From Annona cherimola (Eukaryota > Streptophyta > Magnoliopsida > Magnoliales > Annonaceae), in assembly GCA_030490835.1 (NCBI GenBank), contig CM059972.1, positions 16,655,764-16,719,763 of the forward strand: a stretch of 64,000 nt of DNA, in the 5' to 3' direction. The notes below the pieces were generated by a model. That model saw only the letters and a program-made list of their open reading frames with translations. It was not told the origin of the DNA and did no database searches. The number at the start of each line of letters is the position of its first letter. The first letter of the stretch is position 1. Positions 1 to 11,399 of this stretch are shown here, in pieces. The position numbers and the translations under genes are program-made.

Positions 1-60
1 TTAACCTATTTCTAATTATTTTTAAATTTTCTCATACAACTATCTTAATTTTTAATCATT
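1..60. repeat. Degenerate Tourist-like MITE fragment
   Basis: The first 60 bases resemble the middle of the 281-bp Tourist-like family found elsewhere here (motifs such as 'taacctat' and 'caatcatttctataca' in weathered form). No terminal repeat is present, so the copy is truncated by the window edge or by decay. Confidence 0.4.
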
Positions 61-99
61 TCTATATAAGTAAAAGAATTGAGGTGAGTTGACCTGTGA

Positions 100-1200
100 C
101 CCACTCTTAACCCGATCCCTTTTTGACCGGGTAAAATCGACGGTTTTTTGACCCAATATAAGAATAGGTCAGATATTTTGACCGAAATTTAAAAATATAG
201 TCGGGGTGGGGTTGACCATGTTCTTACTAGAAGAATCCTAACTCGTCCTGTATATATTAATTTATTGAAAATTATAAGTTTATGTTTAAGTCTTATCATT
301 ATTTTCTTTCAAAATTATCACATTTTTATGAAGGTAATTTGCATAGATACTCACATAGTTACGCCGATATTGCAGATATACCCACGTAGTTTCATGAAAT
401 GCATACTACCCTCACATAGTTTCACTAAAATTGCGTATTACCCTCGCACGGTTAATCACCGTTAATATATGCCATTATATTTTCAAAAATAATGAAAATG
501 TTCTCATCTTCATGGGGGTAATATGCAATTTTGGTGAAACTATGTGGGGGTGATATGCAATTCGTGAAACTATGGATGAGGGCATTTTCGTCATTTTTGA
601 AAATATAACAACAGACATTAACGGCAGTTAATGGCATGGGGGTAATACGTAATTTTGGTAAAACTGTGTGGAGGTAATATGCATTTCGTGAAACTATGTG
701 GGTATATCTGCAATTAGCGTCAAATTATGTGGGTATATATGCAAATTACCCTTTTATAATTAACTATATTAACAATAGAAACATTAATTTATCCATAAAA
801 CAATATAAGAATTAATAAGAGGAATTTGCATATGTACATATGACTCTTACGTATATTTGCATATTAACCGATTTTAATAAAATTATACTATATTTTCTCA
901 TGTTTTGTTTCGGTAATGATGTATTTTTAATAATTAGTAAAATATAAAAGCATATAACATTTAAATGTAGTAAAAATGTATATTTATGTTTAAAAGGTAT
1001 ATAAATTCTTAAAATTATCTTATTTGATCTGCATTTTTTACCGAACTCATCGTCTACTCAAAGTTTGTCTCGGGACTTATTAAAAAAAATAGTCAAACTA
1101 ACTTTATCTCAACCTGATATAAAAATAAGGTCAAATGAAATTTTTAAAAAGTAGGGGTCAAGTTGTGCAAACCTCGACTTGATATGGCCCTCACCCATAC
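100..1200. repeat. Older dispersed repeat, copy 1 (interrupted)
   Basis: Segments about 245-329 and 752-1040 align in order with about 52285-52635 (shared landmarks: 'tttctttcaaaa', 'taactatattaacaa', 'tataaattcttaaaatta'). The two flanks are separated here by the fold-back element at 330-751. The family itself is not recognised. Polypurine-rich stretches near 60-240 and 1065-1200 may belong to it. No coding capacity is visible. Confidence 0.6.
330..751. mobile_element. Fold-back (long inverted repeat) MITE with an empty-site partner
   Basis: The two halves are inverted copies of one another. The left arm begins with 'aaggtaatttgc' and the right arm ends with 'gcaaattaccc'. Both arms carry repeated units of the type 'catagtttcac' and 'ggtaatatgcaattt'. 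TTTTAT flanks both sides (323-329 and 752-757). The paralogous repeat near 52345-52375 runs straight through this point without the element, which is direct evidence that it is an insertion. Similar units occur weakly near 32585-32760 and 18265-18350. Superfamily is unclear; a Mutator-like fold-back is my guess. Confidence 0.75.
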
Positions 1201-2530
1201 TTCTACACAATTATTATTATAACTAATCTCTATTTTAATTTTTATTCTTTTTATTTATTATCATTATTCCTATCACATCACATTATTTTCTACCAAATAA
1301 AAAACTCAAAAATTTTCATCAAAATTTTTACTACTTCCCAAACATATCCTTAGATTAAGAGTTTTATAAAAAGAAATTTCTAAAAAACTTTAAAAAATAG
1401 GTTTTACACCCAAGGGAACTAAAATTTTAATGTACTAGTGTGCAATGATATGTTCTTTAAATAATTTGACATCTTAATCATCTAGAAATCTTATTTTTTT
1501 CAATTTGACCTTATAATTCAATCATTTTTCTTCCTATTACCCTATTTATTCCAAATTTATCTCTATTATATCATATCAATTTGACAATTTTTAACATATT
1601 TTTTATGCTTACCACACTGTCCACAAATTTCACCAAAACTCACATTCACAAATAGCACCTTAGATCCAAAGCAGGGAAGCCGGAAATTAGAATACGACAT
1701 TACGCTGTTTTCATGATAAAATCAAAGTCATTTATCCAAAAAGCAAATCCACAATAATGGTTCGGATCATCTTGCTGTGTGTGCCAGTGAAAAGCTTGAA
1801 GAAGCCCGTCCAAAACTTACAAGGCAGGTGGGAATCAAAGTTTTGTTAAATGAAAAATTTTAGTTTGAAAAATTTTGATTTAAACGTACATGCCCTCAAT
1901 TTGTGAAACACCAAAACTACTCTCCTCCTTCCATAACCGAAACAAAAACCTAATTAATCATGCAGATTTTGTGAACTTGACAAACTATATTAAATTAAAA
2001 ACTAATTGTTGATGAAAAATTAGGAATCTTATTAGGAGAGATCCCGAAAACCATGTAGAATCCTCACATGGATTTGGGTGCTTCTCATCCGAGTGGCTGC
2101 TGGGAAGGAGCAGAGAAGTTTGGACTGTTAAAGAATTTAAGGCTTAAGCGGATGACATGGGAGCAATTGGGATGGGATATTTCTTTTAAAAATAAAAAAC
2201 TTTTCTCATTTTTCCAAATCAAAATAATCTTACTTTTTTGCATCCTACTATTTTCATTCTCAATATAATTTTTCACTTTTCGAAATATAACAACTTTCTT
2301 CGTCCAATCTCCTCCCGTCTCATTTTGTCACCATGTACAGAAAGATCCTGTAGATAAAGACAGACTACAACGATATGCTTACAAAGTTTCTCATTGGTTA
2401 AAAAGTATTATTTACAATTTTATAAAATTAAAGGACATACTTGCAATATGCAAAACTAAATACTTCCATCAAAAAAATAATAATAACCATTATACCTAAT
2501 AATAAATTAAAATAATATGGGCAAATAAAT
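1201..2530. other. AT-rich intergenic DNA with MITE fragments
   Basis: About 1236-1352 is the right-hand part of a Tourist-like MITE, ending 'cccaaacatatcctta'. About 1505-1660 is another decayed relative. The rest, including the 66-codon frame beginning at 2068, shows no recognisable domain or splice structure. I see no gene. Confidence 0.4.
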
Positions 2531-2972
2531 GCGAATTTGGCATTGGAAAGGGATTTTAGAAACCGATCTAAACACAAGAAAACAAGACAGGTTTCTGATT
2601 TCTTTAGTTGATCTTCTTCCTCCTCTTCTTTCTGCCCAAATCCACCCCAAAGAGGACAGAAAATGCAAGAAACTATCTCAATTGAGAAGAAAAATAATTA
2701 TGGAAGACCGGTAGTTACATATAACTAAAATACAAAATTTGCATATTGGTGGATTTAAAGGCTTTCCACTTGCCCCTAATTGTTCCTCTCTTCTTTTTTA
2801 CTTCTTTCTTTCTCTTGTGAGAAGTATGGAACCCTAGACACTGACCAACTCATTGTATAGAGTTATTTTATTTTTATTATTGACTGAAAGTTAATTAAAT
2901 CAGCTTCTTGCAAATTAATATTGTAATGGGGGACATTTAGCCGGTTATACAAAAGAAAGTAAAATATTTCAT

Positions 2973-3447
2973 AGTTTTTTTTTTGTAATATGTTTACAAA
3001 GTTTGACCGATATTGCATTTATGTCCTTAAATTTGCCGAACTTGTAAATATAACTATAAAGTTTTGCATAAAATTATTAGTGTGTCCCTTCCACTAGACA
3101 TCGTTAGATTTTCGGTAAAATGATGAAAATGTTCTTTAAACTAAGTAATACACTTGCAATATTTCCAAATATTATAGCTATATTTGTTATTTTATTATTT
3201 TATATATTTTTACATATCTTACTATCTTAGATTTTTTTTTTTTTACAAATATGCTTATAATATTTGTAAAAATTACAAACGTATTACTTGACTTAAAGGA
3301 CATTATCGTCAAATCTAATGGCGTTCTAACGGAAGGGATGCATTTTCAATTTTATGTGAACTTCGTGAGCATATTTATAATTTTGGTAAACCTAAGGATA
3401 TGAATGCAATATTAGTTAAACTCTGTAGACATATTTACAAAAATTCC
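2973..3447. mobile_element. Fold-back element
   Basis: The left arm starts 'tttttgtaatatgtttaca' and its inverted partner ends '...acatatttacaaaaa' at about 3447. The arms (about 180 bp each) stay alignable through the motifs 'gatattgcatttatgtcc' and 'atattacttgac'. The centre is a very AT-rich spacer near 3170-3260. There is no coding potential. Target duplication was not resolved. Confidence 0.65.
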
Positions 3448-3534
3448 AAAAAAAAGGAGAAGACTTATTTGGTCCTGTAGTGCTTATGAAACAAAGTAAA
3501 AGACTTATTTAGTTGTTTTGGGAAATTTTATATT

Positions 3535-3815
3535 GGGTGTGTTTGAGAATGGATAAAACTTTTGATGAAAAGTTGTAGAGAGTAGAAGTTGTCAAATGAT
3601 ATGATATGATAGGGGTAACGATAAGGAATAAATAGGATAAAGTTGAAATAGATATGTTAGTTGTATTGGTAGTTGTGTAGAAATGATTAAAAAGTAAGGT
3701 AGTTGTATAAAAAAATGTGAAGAAATTATTAAAAAATAGGGTAGTTGTGGAGAGTGAAAAGTTTTAGATTGAAAAGTTTTAACTTGACAACTTTCACTTG
3801 TTACCAATCACACCC
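3535..3815. mobile_element. Tourist-like MITE, 281 bp
   Basis: Termini are GGGTGTGTTTG at the left and CACACCC at the right, with 3-bp duplication ATT on both sides (3532-3534 and 3816-3818). Sub-terminal 'aaaacttttgatgaaaagtt' and inner 'gtagttgtgtagaaatgatt' are diagnostic of the family in this window. Terminus and 3-bp duplication fit the PIF/Harbinger (Tourist) class. Confidence 0.85.
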
Positions 3816-4680
3816 ATTATAAATCTTCTAACTTTATGAATTAACATTTTAGAACATAAAATTCGCATATTAGCATATTGGATACGGCAAAGCTTTAATC
3901 TTTATATTTTAAACCTTATCTTCTCATGCCATCAGGAAAGCTTCGTTAGGCCGTACATAATGATGAAAATACACGTATACACAACTACACAAGCCCCAGC
4001 TCGTGTCCTCCCCTTCCCCTCCTCGTCAATGACCCCTTCTCACCGTCTCTACATTCGCTCATAGTAATTCATTCAGAAATCCGAACCGCTCATCACAAAA
4101 TCCAGCCTAACATTAGATGTTGCTGCCCAGAATTGTAAACCGACGCCTACTGCCAGCACACCCATCTTCCCTAATTTAGGCAGTCGACCCAACATTGCAC
4201 CCAATAAAAATTAATAGTGATCAATAACCCTTACTCATCTCTATCATGGTCGGCATCATCGCAACCATCCAAACGATCGACAATAAGGAAATCGCAACTC
4301 CCATCCCTATTCAACTCACCGATAAATCCCCACCGTCTTCAATAGAATGGAATTAGAAATGGATGGAAAAAATAATTTAGTAAAAAAGAAGACGAAGGGA
4401 AAGAAACACTGGTGGGAGGACGTGTTGGTCGACACGAGAGACAGAACGGAGGCTTGTGAATCCGACAGCCATGCTCAATGCAATCGGCAAAGGCCATGAA
4501 TCAGAAAACCACAATTGTGATCTGCATCTTTCCATCACAAATCTGGCAACGCTGCTCATCACTGACTAGATTAGTGACCGACTGTCCCCTGTTACTTCAA
4601 AAACGATTGGATTAGTGGCCTCTATGATTTTGTAGTAGACAATACGGATCAATGATTGTTTTTCACCGCTTCCTGGATGG
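3816..4680. other. Gene-free stretch, moderately GC-rich
   Basis: About 3960-4640 has higher GC and short open frames on both strands (for example 4377-4562 minus), but no conserved domain, splice structure or repeat termini that I can recognise. It may be the wreck of a gene or a transposon interior. Confidence 0.3.
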
Positions 4681-4681
4681 T

Positions 4682-4912
4682 TTAGTTGGTGACTAAGCGC
4701 TCGAACTTCACGTACGGTGACATGCCTTCCATTAACCCTGCCATCTTCTGCTGTTGATGTTGGTATTTGAACGGTTCTAATTCTCCCACATTGGTGAAAT
4801 TAAACCCTAGGAGCGACGAATTTGATGACATCATCAGGCTCGTGAAGCTTCCTGTAGCGGAGACAATGGACGCTCGCTGATCAAAGATGTGGCCCCTTGT
4901 GTACTGCGATTC
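4682..4912 (-). other. Possible truncated exon, unidentified
   Basis: Read on the minus strand, about 70 open codons include a Ser-rich stretch (ATGSFTSLMMSSNSSLLGFN) followed by a Gln-rich stretch (KYQHQQQ). This is the composition of a low-complexity segment in a transcription-factor-like protein. No DNA-binding domain is visible. Upstream on the minus strand the sequence is broken by a hairpin MITE (about 4912-5132) and then by a hAT element (5158-7101). Beyond them, 7110-7220 has similar base composition and may have been contiguous. I cannot name a family. Confidence 0.25.
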
Positions 4913-5132
4913 TGTAAGAGTCCGATCGTATGCTCCCGGGAGCATGCAGCATGGGCGCATATACCTATTTTTTATTTTTTTTTGAATTTTTTTTATAAAA
5001 CTGTTAATATAAGTGTAAAATAGTAAAAATTTATACACATATTAAATACATATATATTAACAATATTGTAAAAAAAATAAATAAAAAAAATAAAAAATAG
5101 GTGCATGCTCCCGAGAGCATACGATGGTATTC
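4912..5132. mobile_element. Short hairpin MITE with palindromic ends
   Basis: The left end carries 'cgtatgctcccgggagcatg' and the right end 'gcatgctcccgagagcatac'. Each is self-palindromic, and each is also the inverted partner of the other. The inner arms share 'gttaatataagtgtaaa', relating it to the larger elements at 42000 and 17494. The flanks CGATTCTGT and GTATTCTGT could be a decayed 9-bp duplication. It is about 220 bp, half the size of its relatives, so internally deleted. Confidence 0.65.
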
Positions 5133-5157
5133 TGTGTGGGTGTGGTTGGGTTCTAAC

Positions 5158-7101
5158 CAGTGTTGTAAGAACCGGACCGGACTGGTCGGTCCGACCGGTT
5201 CAACCGGGAACCGGTCCAGTTTTCGGTTCGATTGCATCCGGTTCGGTTCATATACATAAAACCGATCAAACCGGCGAACCGGCGGTCGAACCGTAACATA
5301 CGGTCGAACCGAATTCGCCCTGTCAGACCTGAGATATATTAAAAAAAAAACCGATGCAGGCGCTCGCTCGTCTTCTTCTCATTTTCACCCGCGAAACCCA
5401 ACTGTTGCTCGCCGACGACCGACGGCCGCTCGCTCGCCTTCGCCTGACTCCCACTCTCCCCGTCTCCCACTTGCTGCCCGACGCCTGCTCGCTGTTCGCG
5501 GCGGTGTCGCCTGCTCTGTTCGGTACTTGGAAGTTGAAATCAATGGCTGAAAATGGAAGCTCTGGGTTTAGGCGGAATTGATGGTAGCAATTTTGGTGGG
5601 TTTAGGAGGTACAAAAATTGCTGCCGGTCATGTTGCTGGTTGAGTTCTCCCGATTTGGAGCGCCGAGGAGATCGATGGGTAGATGGGTGTTGGGCAGAAG
5701 ACGTCGGTTCAGGGAAGGCAGCTGCTTGATTTTGGGCATCTTGAGATTTCGTCTCAACGTGATTAGAGGTGTGAATTGATGAAATAATGGGCGACGACGT
5801 GCAATTGCAGCTGTTAACAATGGGTTCGATCATTTGGATTTGGGCGTCGAATTTCATCGCAGATGCAGTGCCTGACAGCTAGATTTGGGGGTGATGGAGT
5901 ACCGGAATTTTCGTGCTCCGGTGGTGCATGGTTGTTCGGTGTTCCTGTTGTGCATTTAAATACGAATTTAAATATTAATTCTTTGATAAATTATTTCAAT
6001 AATATCATATATCATCTTAGTTTAATTCACTTTATCCTTTAATTTAATTTATCTAAATATAATGATCTACTTTGTTCCCCATATTTTAAAATATAATTGT
6101 AGTCATATATGTATGATTTTTCCAATTAAATAATTTTATAAATTTGCCCAAATTATATTAATAAGCTAATACACTTTTTAACATTAAAATTTTCTAGCCT
6201 ATTGATTCATAATTTTATATTTTCAAAAAAAAATGTTGCAAAATGATCCATTTTATAGCAAAATTAAAGATTTTATGAAAAATATAATTTTCATGAAATT
6301 TCGCATAAAATCTGTATTTAATTAACATTTTTATACTAAAAAAGTGTGAATTTAATATGAAATTATATGAAGATTTTTAGAATTATCAGAAAGCACAAAT
6401 AATAAATATGTATGTGTGATTGCTGCAAACTACCCCCGTCCCTACTGCAGCATCCCCCGTCCCTCCTGCATGTTTTATACTTATATTGTGGTTTTTTAAA
6501 TCTAACATATATATTTATGATTTATGAAAATATAATTTTATCAATATATTTATTTAAAATTTTAAAATAGTTTAATATTTATGACATCTTAAATATGTCA
6601 TGCTGACGTCACTGGTTCGAACCGGTTTGCTGTTAGACGCTGTTAAATTAAGGTAGATTTCATTAAATCATATTATCTGGGTTTCAAGTTTTGTAATTAA
6701 GGTATAAATGACCTTATAAGGAGTTGAGGATCATATTACAGGTGTTAAATTTGGATTAACTTATTAATATCAAAAGTTAGATGTCGTTAGATGTCATTAG
6801 ATGCTGTTAGATTCTGTTAGATAAGGTAAATTTCATTAAATCCTATTATTTGAGTTTCAAATTCTGTAATTAAGGTATAAATGACCTTATAAAGATTTTA
6901 GAATCATATTACAGGTGTTAAATTATGATAAACTTATCAATATATTTATTTAAAATTTAAAAATAATTTAATATTTATGACATCATAAATATGTCATGCT
7001 GACGTCACCGGTTCGAACCGGTTTGCTTAACCGGTCGAACCGGTTCAAACCAGACCAGTTCCTTTACTTGTTCAATTACCGGTTCGGTTCTGACAACATT
7101 G
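5158..7101. mobile_element. Non-autonomous hAT element with GC-rich cargo (1944 bp)
   Basis: Exact 8-bp target duplication GTTCTAAC at 5150-5157 and 7102-7109. The left terminus CAGTGTTGTAAGAACCGG is the inverted partner of the right terminus ...CCGGTTCTGACAACATTG. Sub-terminal regions are dense in CCGGTT/AACCGG repeats, typical of one plant hAT group. About 5350-5930 is GC-rich cargo that looks unlike its AT-rich surroundings and encodes no recognisable transposase. About 6640-6935 holds two diverged copies of a ~150-bp unit ('ggtataaatgaccttataa' in each). A ~90-bp segment (6540-6632) is repeated at 6937-7027. A relative lies at 29505-30729 in the opposite orientation. Confidence 0.85.
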
Positions 7102-7109
7102 GTTCTAAC

Positions 7110-8585
7110 GTAGGCCGAAAGATGGCAGATTTGGGCTTGGAGCACTTGATCTTACGTCATCCATCGTCAGTGGAGACATTGCGGAGGATGCTGCCTTTGG
7201 TCCAGTAGGTGGAATTTGGTGCTGAGGGAGCCGCAATGGGGCATTTCATGCCCATGGTTAATGGCTACTTCACAGCTGCATCTGCATGTGCACAGGATAG
7301 TTCAGTCATTTGTAAAAAGAATATACACATGCAAATAGATAGCTTGACCAAAATTTCAAAATTTTCTGACGGTGTGAGGAGACATTGTTTAAAATGCAAA
7401 GATTGAGACTTTGCGTTATCTAATATTCTAATATGCAAACTTTAGAGTCTAAAATATTAATACATAAAATTAAAAAGTTTATGACATAAATTTCCCTTAG
7501 TCTTGTGGTACATACGAAACAAAAGGAAAGGACTTATTTGGTCACGCAGTCTATGAATTTATCATGCTTTCTAGTAAATTTTCAATGTGTGGGTAAACTT
7601 ATAACCAAGATATATTTTTATATTTCATATAATGTGACATCTAGATCTTACAATGAAGTACATTCATGCTCTCATACCATGGAAGAAAATTTTCCTATAA
7701 ACCCTCACCGTAGGAGGAAATTATAAAAACTCCTACATCTGAGGAGAAATAATAAAACCCTGATATAAAGGGACTATTATGTAAAAATCCCTTCCCACAA
7801 GAGGAGAGGGGCGACTCATTCACTGCGTCACTAGTGTTACCACTGCGTGAAGAAGCTTAGAAGCGCCGTGCTATGTTCCAAGATATTTTTTGATGGGTAT
7901 TTTTTTTTACATAATCTCAATTAATATTACAATTAGACCCCTGAGATATTCTTATAATTTCTTACACGAATCTAACAATGTTCCTAATTTTCACCTTTCA
8001 ATATGTCCTAAATATCCTAACTGGCGGACGCTCCCATATAAAAAATTTGGGAAAACAAGACGCCGCCACAAATGTTTTTGCCTCAATGCTGCTGCCTGCT
8101 GGGGTGTTTTGAACCGGGGATGCCTGCTTCATGCAGCAGTCTCGGTACCAGCTGAGCTTTGGCTGTACCAAGATATTTTAAAAAGATGTTTGGATGTACA
8201 ATGCATGTTGGTATGCATATTTCCTATCTCTAGGCAAAATCAGCGCTAAAAATGAGAAATTTTCTTAAGCAACTGTCCGCACATGACCGCAAATAGAGCC
8301 TTGATGTGTTCCGCCAATCAGTGAACCCTGTTATCTTCTTAAAAATAGGACAAATTTAAGAAAATTTCTACGTTCATGCGTTAGTAGGATTTCATTGTTG
8401 ATGAATGCCCAAATAGGACACTGTCATCTGTAAATAGGGTCCAGGTCGATTACAAAACTAAAATTTATTATTTATATAATTCAAATGATTTTTACCGCGG
8501 TATCCGAAACTATCTCAATACTTTATTTTATAGCACAAATTATCTCACTGCTTGAGTAGGTACATATTCTTACAAATATTATTTC
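7110..8585. other. Gene-free stretch, unresolved
   Basis: Contains short open frames at 7209-7406 (plus), 7505-7726 (plus) and 7890-8249 (plus). None has a recognisable domain. About 7600-7870 has a texture seen in retrotransposon LTRs, but no matching termini were found. Confidence 0.3.
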
Positions 8586-8866
8586 GGGTATGTTTGACAA
8601 TAGTTAAAAAATGTCAAGTTAAAACTTTTCAATCTAAAACTTTTCACTCTCCACAACTATCATATTTTTTAATTATTTTTTCACATTTTCCTATACAATT
8701 ATCCTACTTTTCAATCATTTCTACACAACTACCCACACAACTAACATATCTATTTTAACTTTACCATCTTTACTCTTCAACATTACCCTTATCATATCAC
8801 ATCATTTGACAACTTTTACTCTTTAAAACTTTTCATCAAAAGTTTTATCTATTCCCAAACACACTC
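8586..8866. mobile_element. Tourist-like MITE, 281 bp
   Basis: Begins GGGTATGTTTG and ends CAAACACACTC, with 3-bp duplication TTC on both sides (8583-8585 and 8867-8869). It is the same length as the copies at 3535, 10477, 31017 and 31312. Confidence 0.85.
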
Positions 8867-10476
8867 TTCATATGCAAATTTAAAAAAAATACTTGGATCC
8901 TGATATATCATGACATTTTTATATATTTATCCATATGGGAGTCGTATTTCGGATGGTTTAAAGGGAGAAAATACTATTTAAAAATAATACTTAAAACAAA
9001 CCATTTTCACATTGACTTTGTACAATTTTCAAATAGAACCATACACATCTAATTTAAATGAAGTTGGATTTATTATTCAAATAAAGAATTATAAATATAG
9101 TGAATGTATTAGATTTGATTTTATGAATCATGTGGTACACGTTTGCAACTGCAGCTCACTAACTAGTAACTCCTGCACCTTTGTTTATTCAAAGCTTAGA
9201 TAAGATGAGGATATAATAAGGATGTGAAATAGAAAAAGTCTTGTTATAAGTTGTAAATAGGCAACTAGGCATTCAGAAAAATTATAAAAAAAATAGATTG
9301 TTATCTTTTTGAGCATGAAAGAAATACTTTTTAAAAATAAAAAAATCTTATCGCGTACTAATCCCACCCACCCACCTGGTATTTGCCCATCTCCCAGCAT
9401 GCCATCGTGGACTGGAGGCAACGCCGCGACGGTGTTCCCCGTGGGACGGCGCTCCGTTCCAAAATAAGCCTCCAAAATGTTACACCGCAGGTGCAATTGG
9501 AAGTGTAACATCTCCCCACGTTGAGAAAGGATAAAAGGATAAAAAAAATATTTTTATTTTAAAAAATAATAACTTAATTTTTTATTTTCAATATAACTTT
9601 TCTTAATCTCAATACAAATTGTTTTTCGGTTTGTGATACGTTTCTATCCAAAATTCAAATCCCATACACGCACCATCTAAAGCTCTAAACAATCGAATAT
9701 ATTATGCTAGTTACATAATAAATAAAATTAAAATAGATAAAATCGATAATATTAATAATGGTAGTAATACTATTATTATTATTGATACGTCCGTGTACCA
9801 ATTTTAAAATGACTCTTAGTTAAAATTTTCATTTCCTTTTCCTTTTTGTTGGCCAAACACGCTTCAACAGGAAAAGAAATACATTCATATCACCTAAGTC
9901 GAAAATCGAAGCCTGCATTTGATGTTGCCTGCGTACGCGAAACATAATGATTCAATGCTTATGGCCTCTGCTTATTCTTGATTTTTAATTTAAAATTTTT
10001 AAAAAAATCTAAACCATTTATCTTATCTATATATTTATTTGTATTTCCAAGAATGACATATATGACAAACATTTATATATTTCAAAGTTTTGAATAGTTA
10101 GGTATTTACTCACGAAAGATGCTTTTTTACGAAATGGAAATTATCTTTGGTAATGTAATAAAACAAGATGCATTAAGCATGTTAAATGATTTAGATTTAG
10201 AAAAATACAAAGATTAATTGCAAATACGATTACGAATTTTACTCATATTTACATATACAACCATACATTTATAAAAATAATAAATATGATGATATATTTT
10301 CATCACATTTCCAAACATACAATATCGTAGCCACAACGGTTGGGATAGCATTCAGCCATGGCGCCGTGAAATGTTCGAATTTTATCTTTAGAATTTCATG
10401 CCTTAATGAGGTGGGAGTAGTTGATCTCGCTTTGAGCAGAACTTGTTGTCTCCAGAATAATTGAATTTGATATATA
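8867..10476. other. Gene-free stretch with possible gene scraps
   Basis: About 9350-9510 is GC-rich and open on the minus strand (9185-9511) without a recognisable domain. About 10300-10450 is open on the minus strand (10269-10508) but equally anonymous. The remainder is AT-rich. No intact gene is seen. Confidence 0.3.
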
Positions 10477-10757
10477 GGGGGTGTTTGGCAATGACAAAAA
10501 CTTTTCACCTAAAACTTTTCAATCTAAAATTTTTTATTCTCTACAACTTTTCTATTTTTTAATTATTTTTTTACATCTTTCAACACAAACCACCATACTT
10601 TTCAATCATTTCTACACAATTATCTATACAACTAACCTATCTATTTTAACTTTATCCTCTTTACTCCTCATCATTACCCCTATCATATCACATCATTTGA
10701 CAACTTTTATTCTTCAAAACTTTTCACCAAAAGTTTTATTCATTCCCAAATACACCC
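10477..10757. mobile_element. Tourist-like MITE, 281 bp
   Basis: Starts GGGGGTGTTTGG and ends AAATACACCC, with ATA on both sides. Internal landmarks are as in the other family members. A 100-codon frame inside it (10481-10783) is an accident of the repeat, not a gene. Confidence 0.85.
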
Positions 10758-11112
10758 ATAATATCAAATGTCATGATGTATAACATATAATACTAATAAA
10801 AATTATGGTAAGTTTCGCCCACATATTTTTACTAAAATACTCTTGCCTAAAATTGAAACCTAGATTAAAAAAATGTTTCTGCTTATGGCTATCAAAATAT
10901 AATGTTATAATGATGCAGTAAAAATTATTTTTTACTAATGAAAATGGAATTAATAGGATGTATTTCGGTAAAAATACATGAGGCGTTGTTATATCTGGAA
11001 ACCTAACAAAAATAGAGGATTGAGGCCTACTTATATGCGATATATCGTAACTTAATCAATCCAACTCATTGATTTTGTCCAGATGACAAGAACTATTGGA
11101 TTTAATTATTGC

Positions 11113-11393
11113 GGTGCAGTGCCTTAGTGGTTAACCGCTTTTCACCATTGTATTGGGACGCATTTTCAAGCTTTCATCATTGTGGTTTTTAAAGAGTTTT
11201 AGTAGTGGCGGTTTTTCCCCAAAATAATTGCGTGAGCGGTCACCTTTGGGTTTTTAGGAATATTGTAAGGGAAAATAAGAGTACTGGTAAGTTATTTGTA
11301 GAATAGTGATTGAATATTGTGAAAATGTTTCAAAGTTTTATTGTAATATCAGTTGAAATTATATAATATATGAATGCACGTAAAAAAAAAAAA
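11113..11393 (+). mobile_element. Candidate SINE-like retroposon
   Basis: Near the 5' end a polymerase-III A-box-like segment reads 'cttagtggttaaccgc'. The 3' end is a run of A (about 11382-11393). The flanks 'aattattgcggtgca' and 'aattattgcagtgca' look like a 14-15-bp target duplication with one mismatch. A clear B box is missing, so this is tentative; it could be another small retroposon. Confidence 0.45.
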
Positions 11394-11399
11394 TTATTG

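Noticed and set aside
10481..10783. A 100-codon plus-strand frame (and similar frames at 3592-3807, 8552-8758, 16025-16258, 20530-20787, 51454-51714)
   Set aside because: All lie inside Tourist-like MITEs and encode the same meaningless Phe/Ile/Ser-rich translation of the repeat.
11113..11140. A tRNA gene
   Set aside because: Only an A-box-like motif is present. No cloverleaf, anticodon stem or B box could be drawn; a SINE head is more likely.
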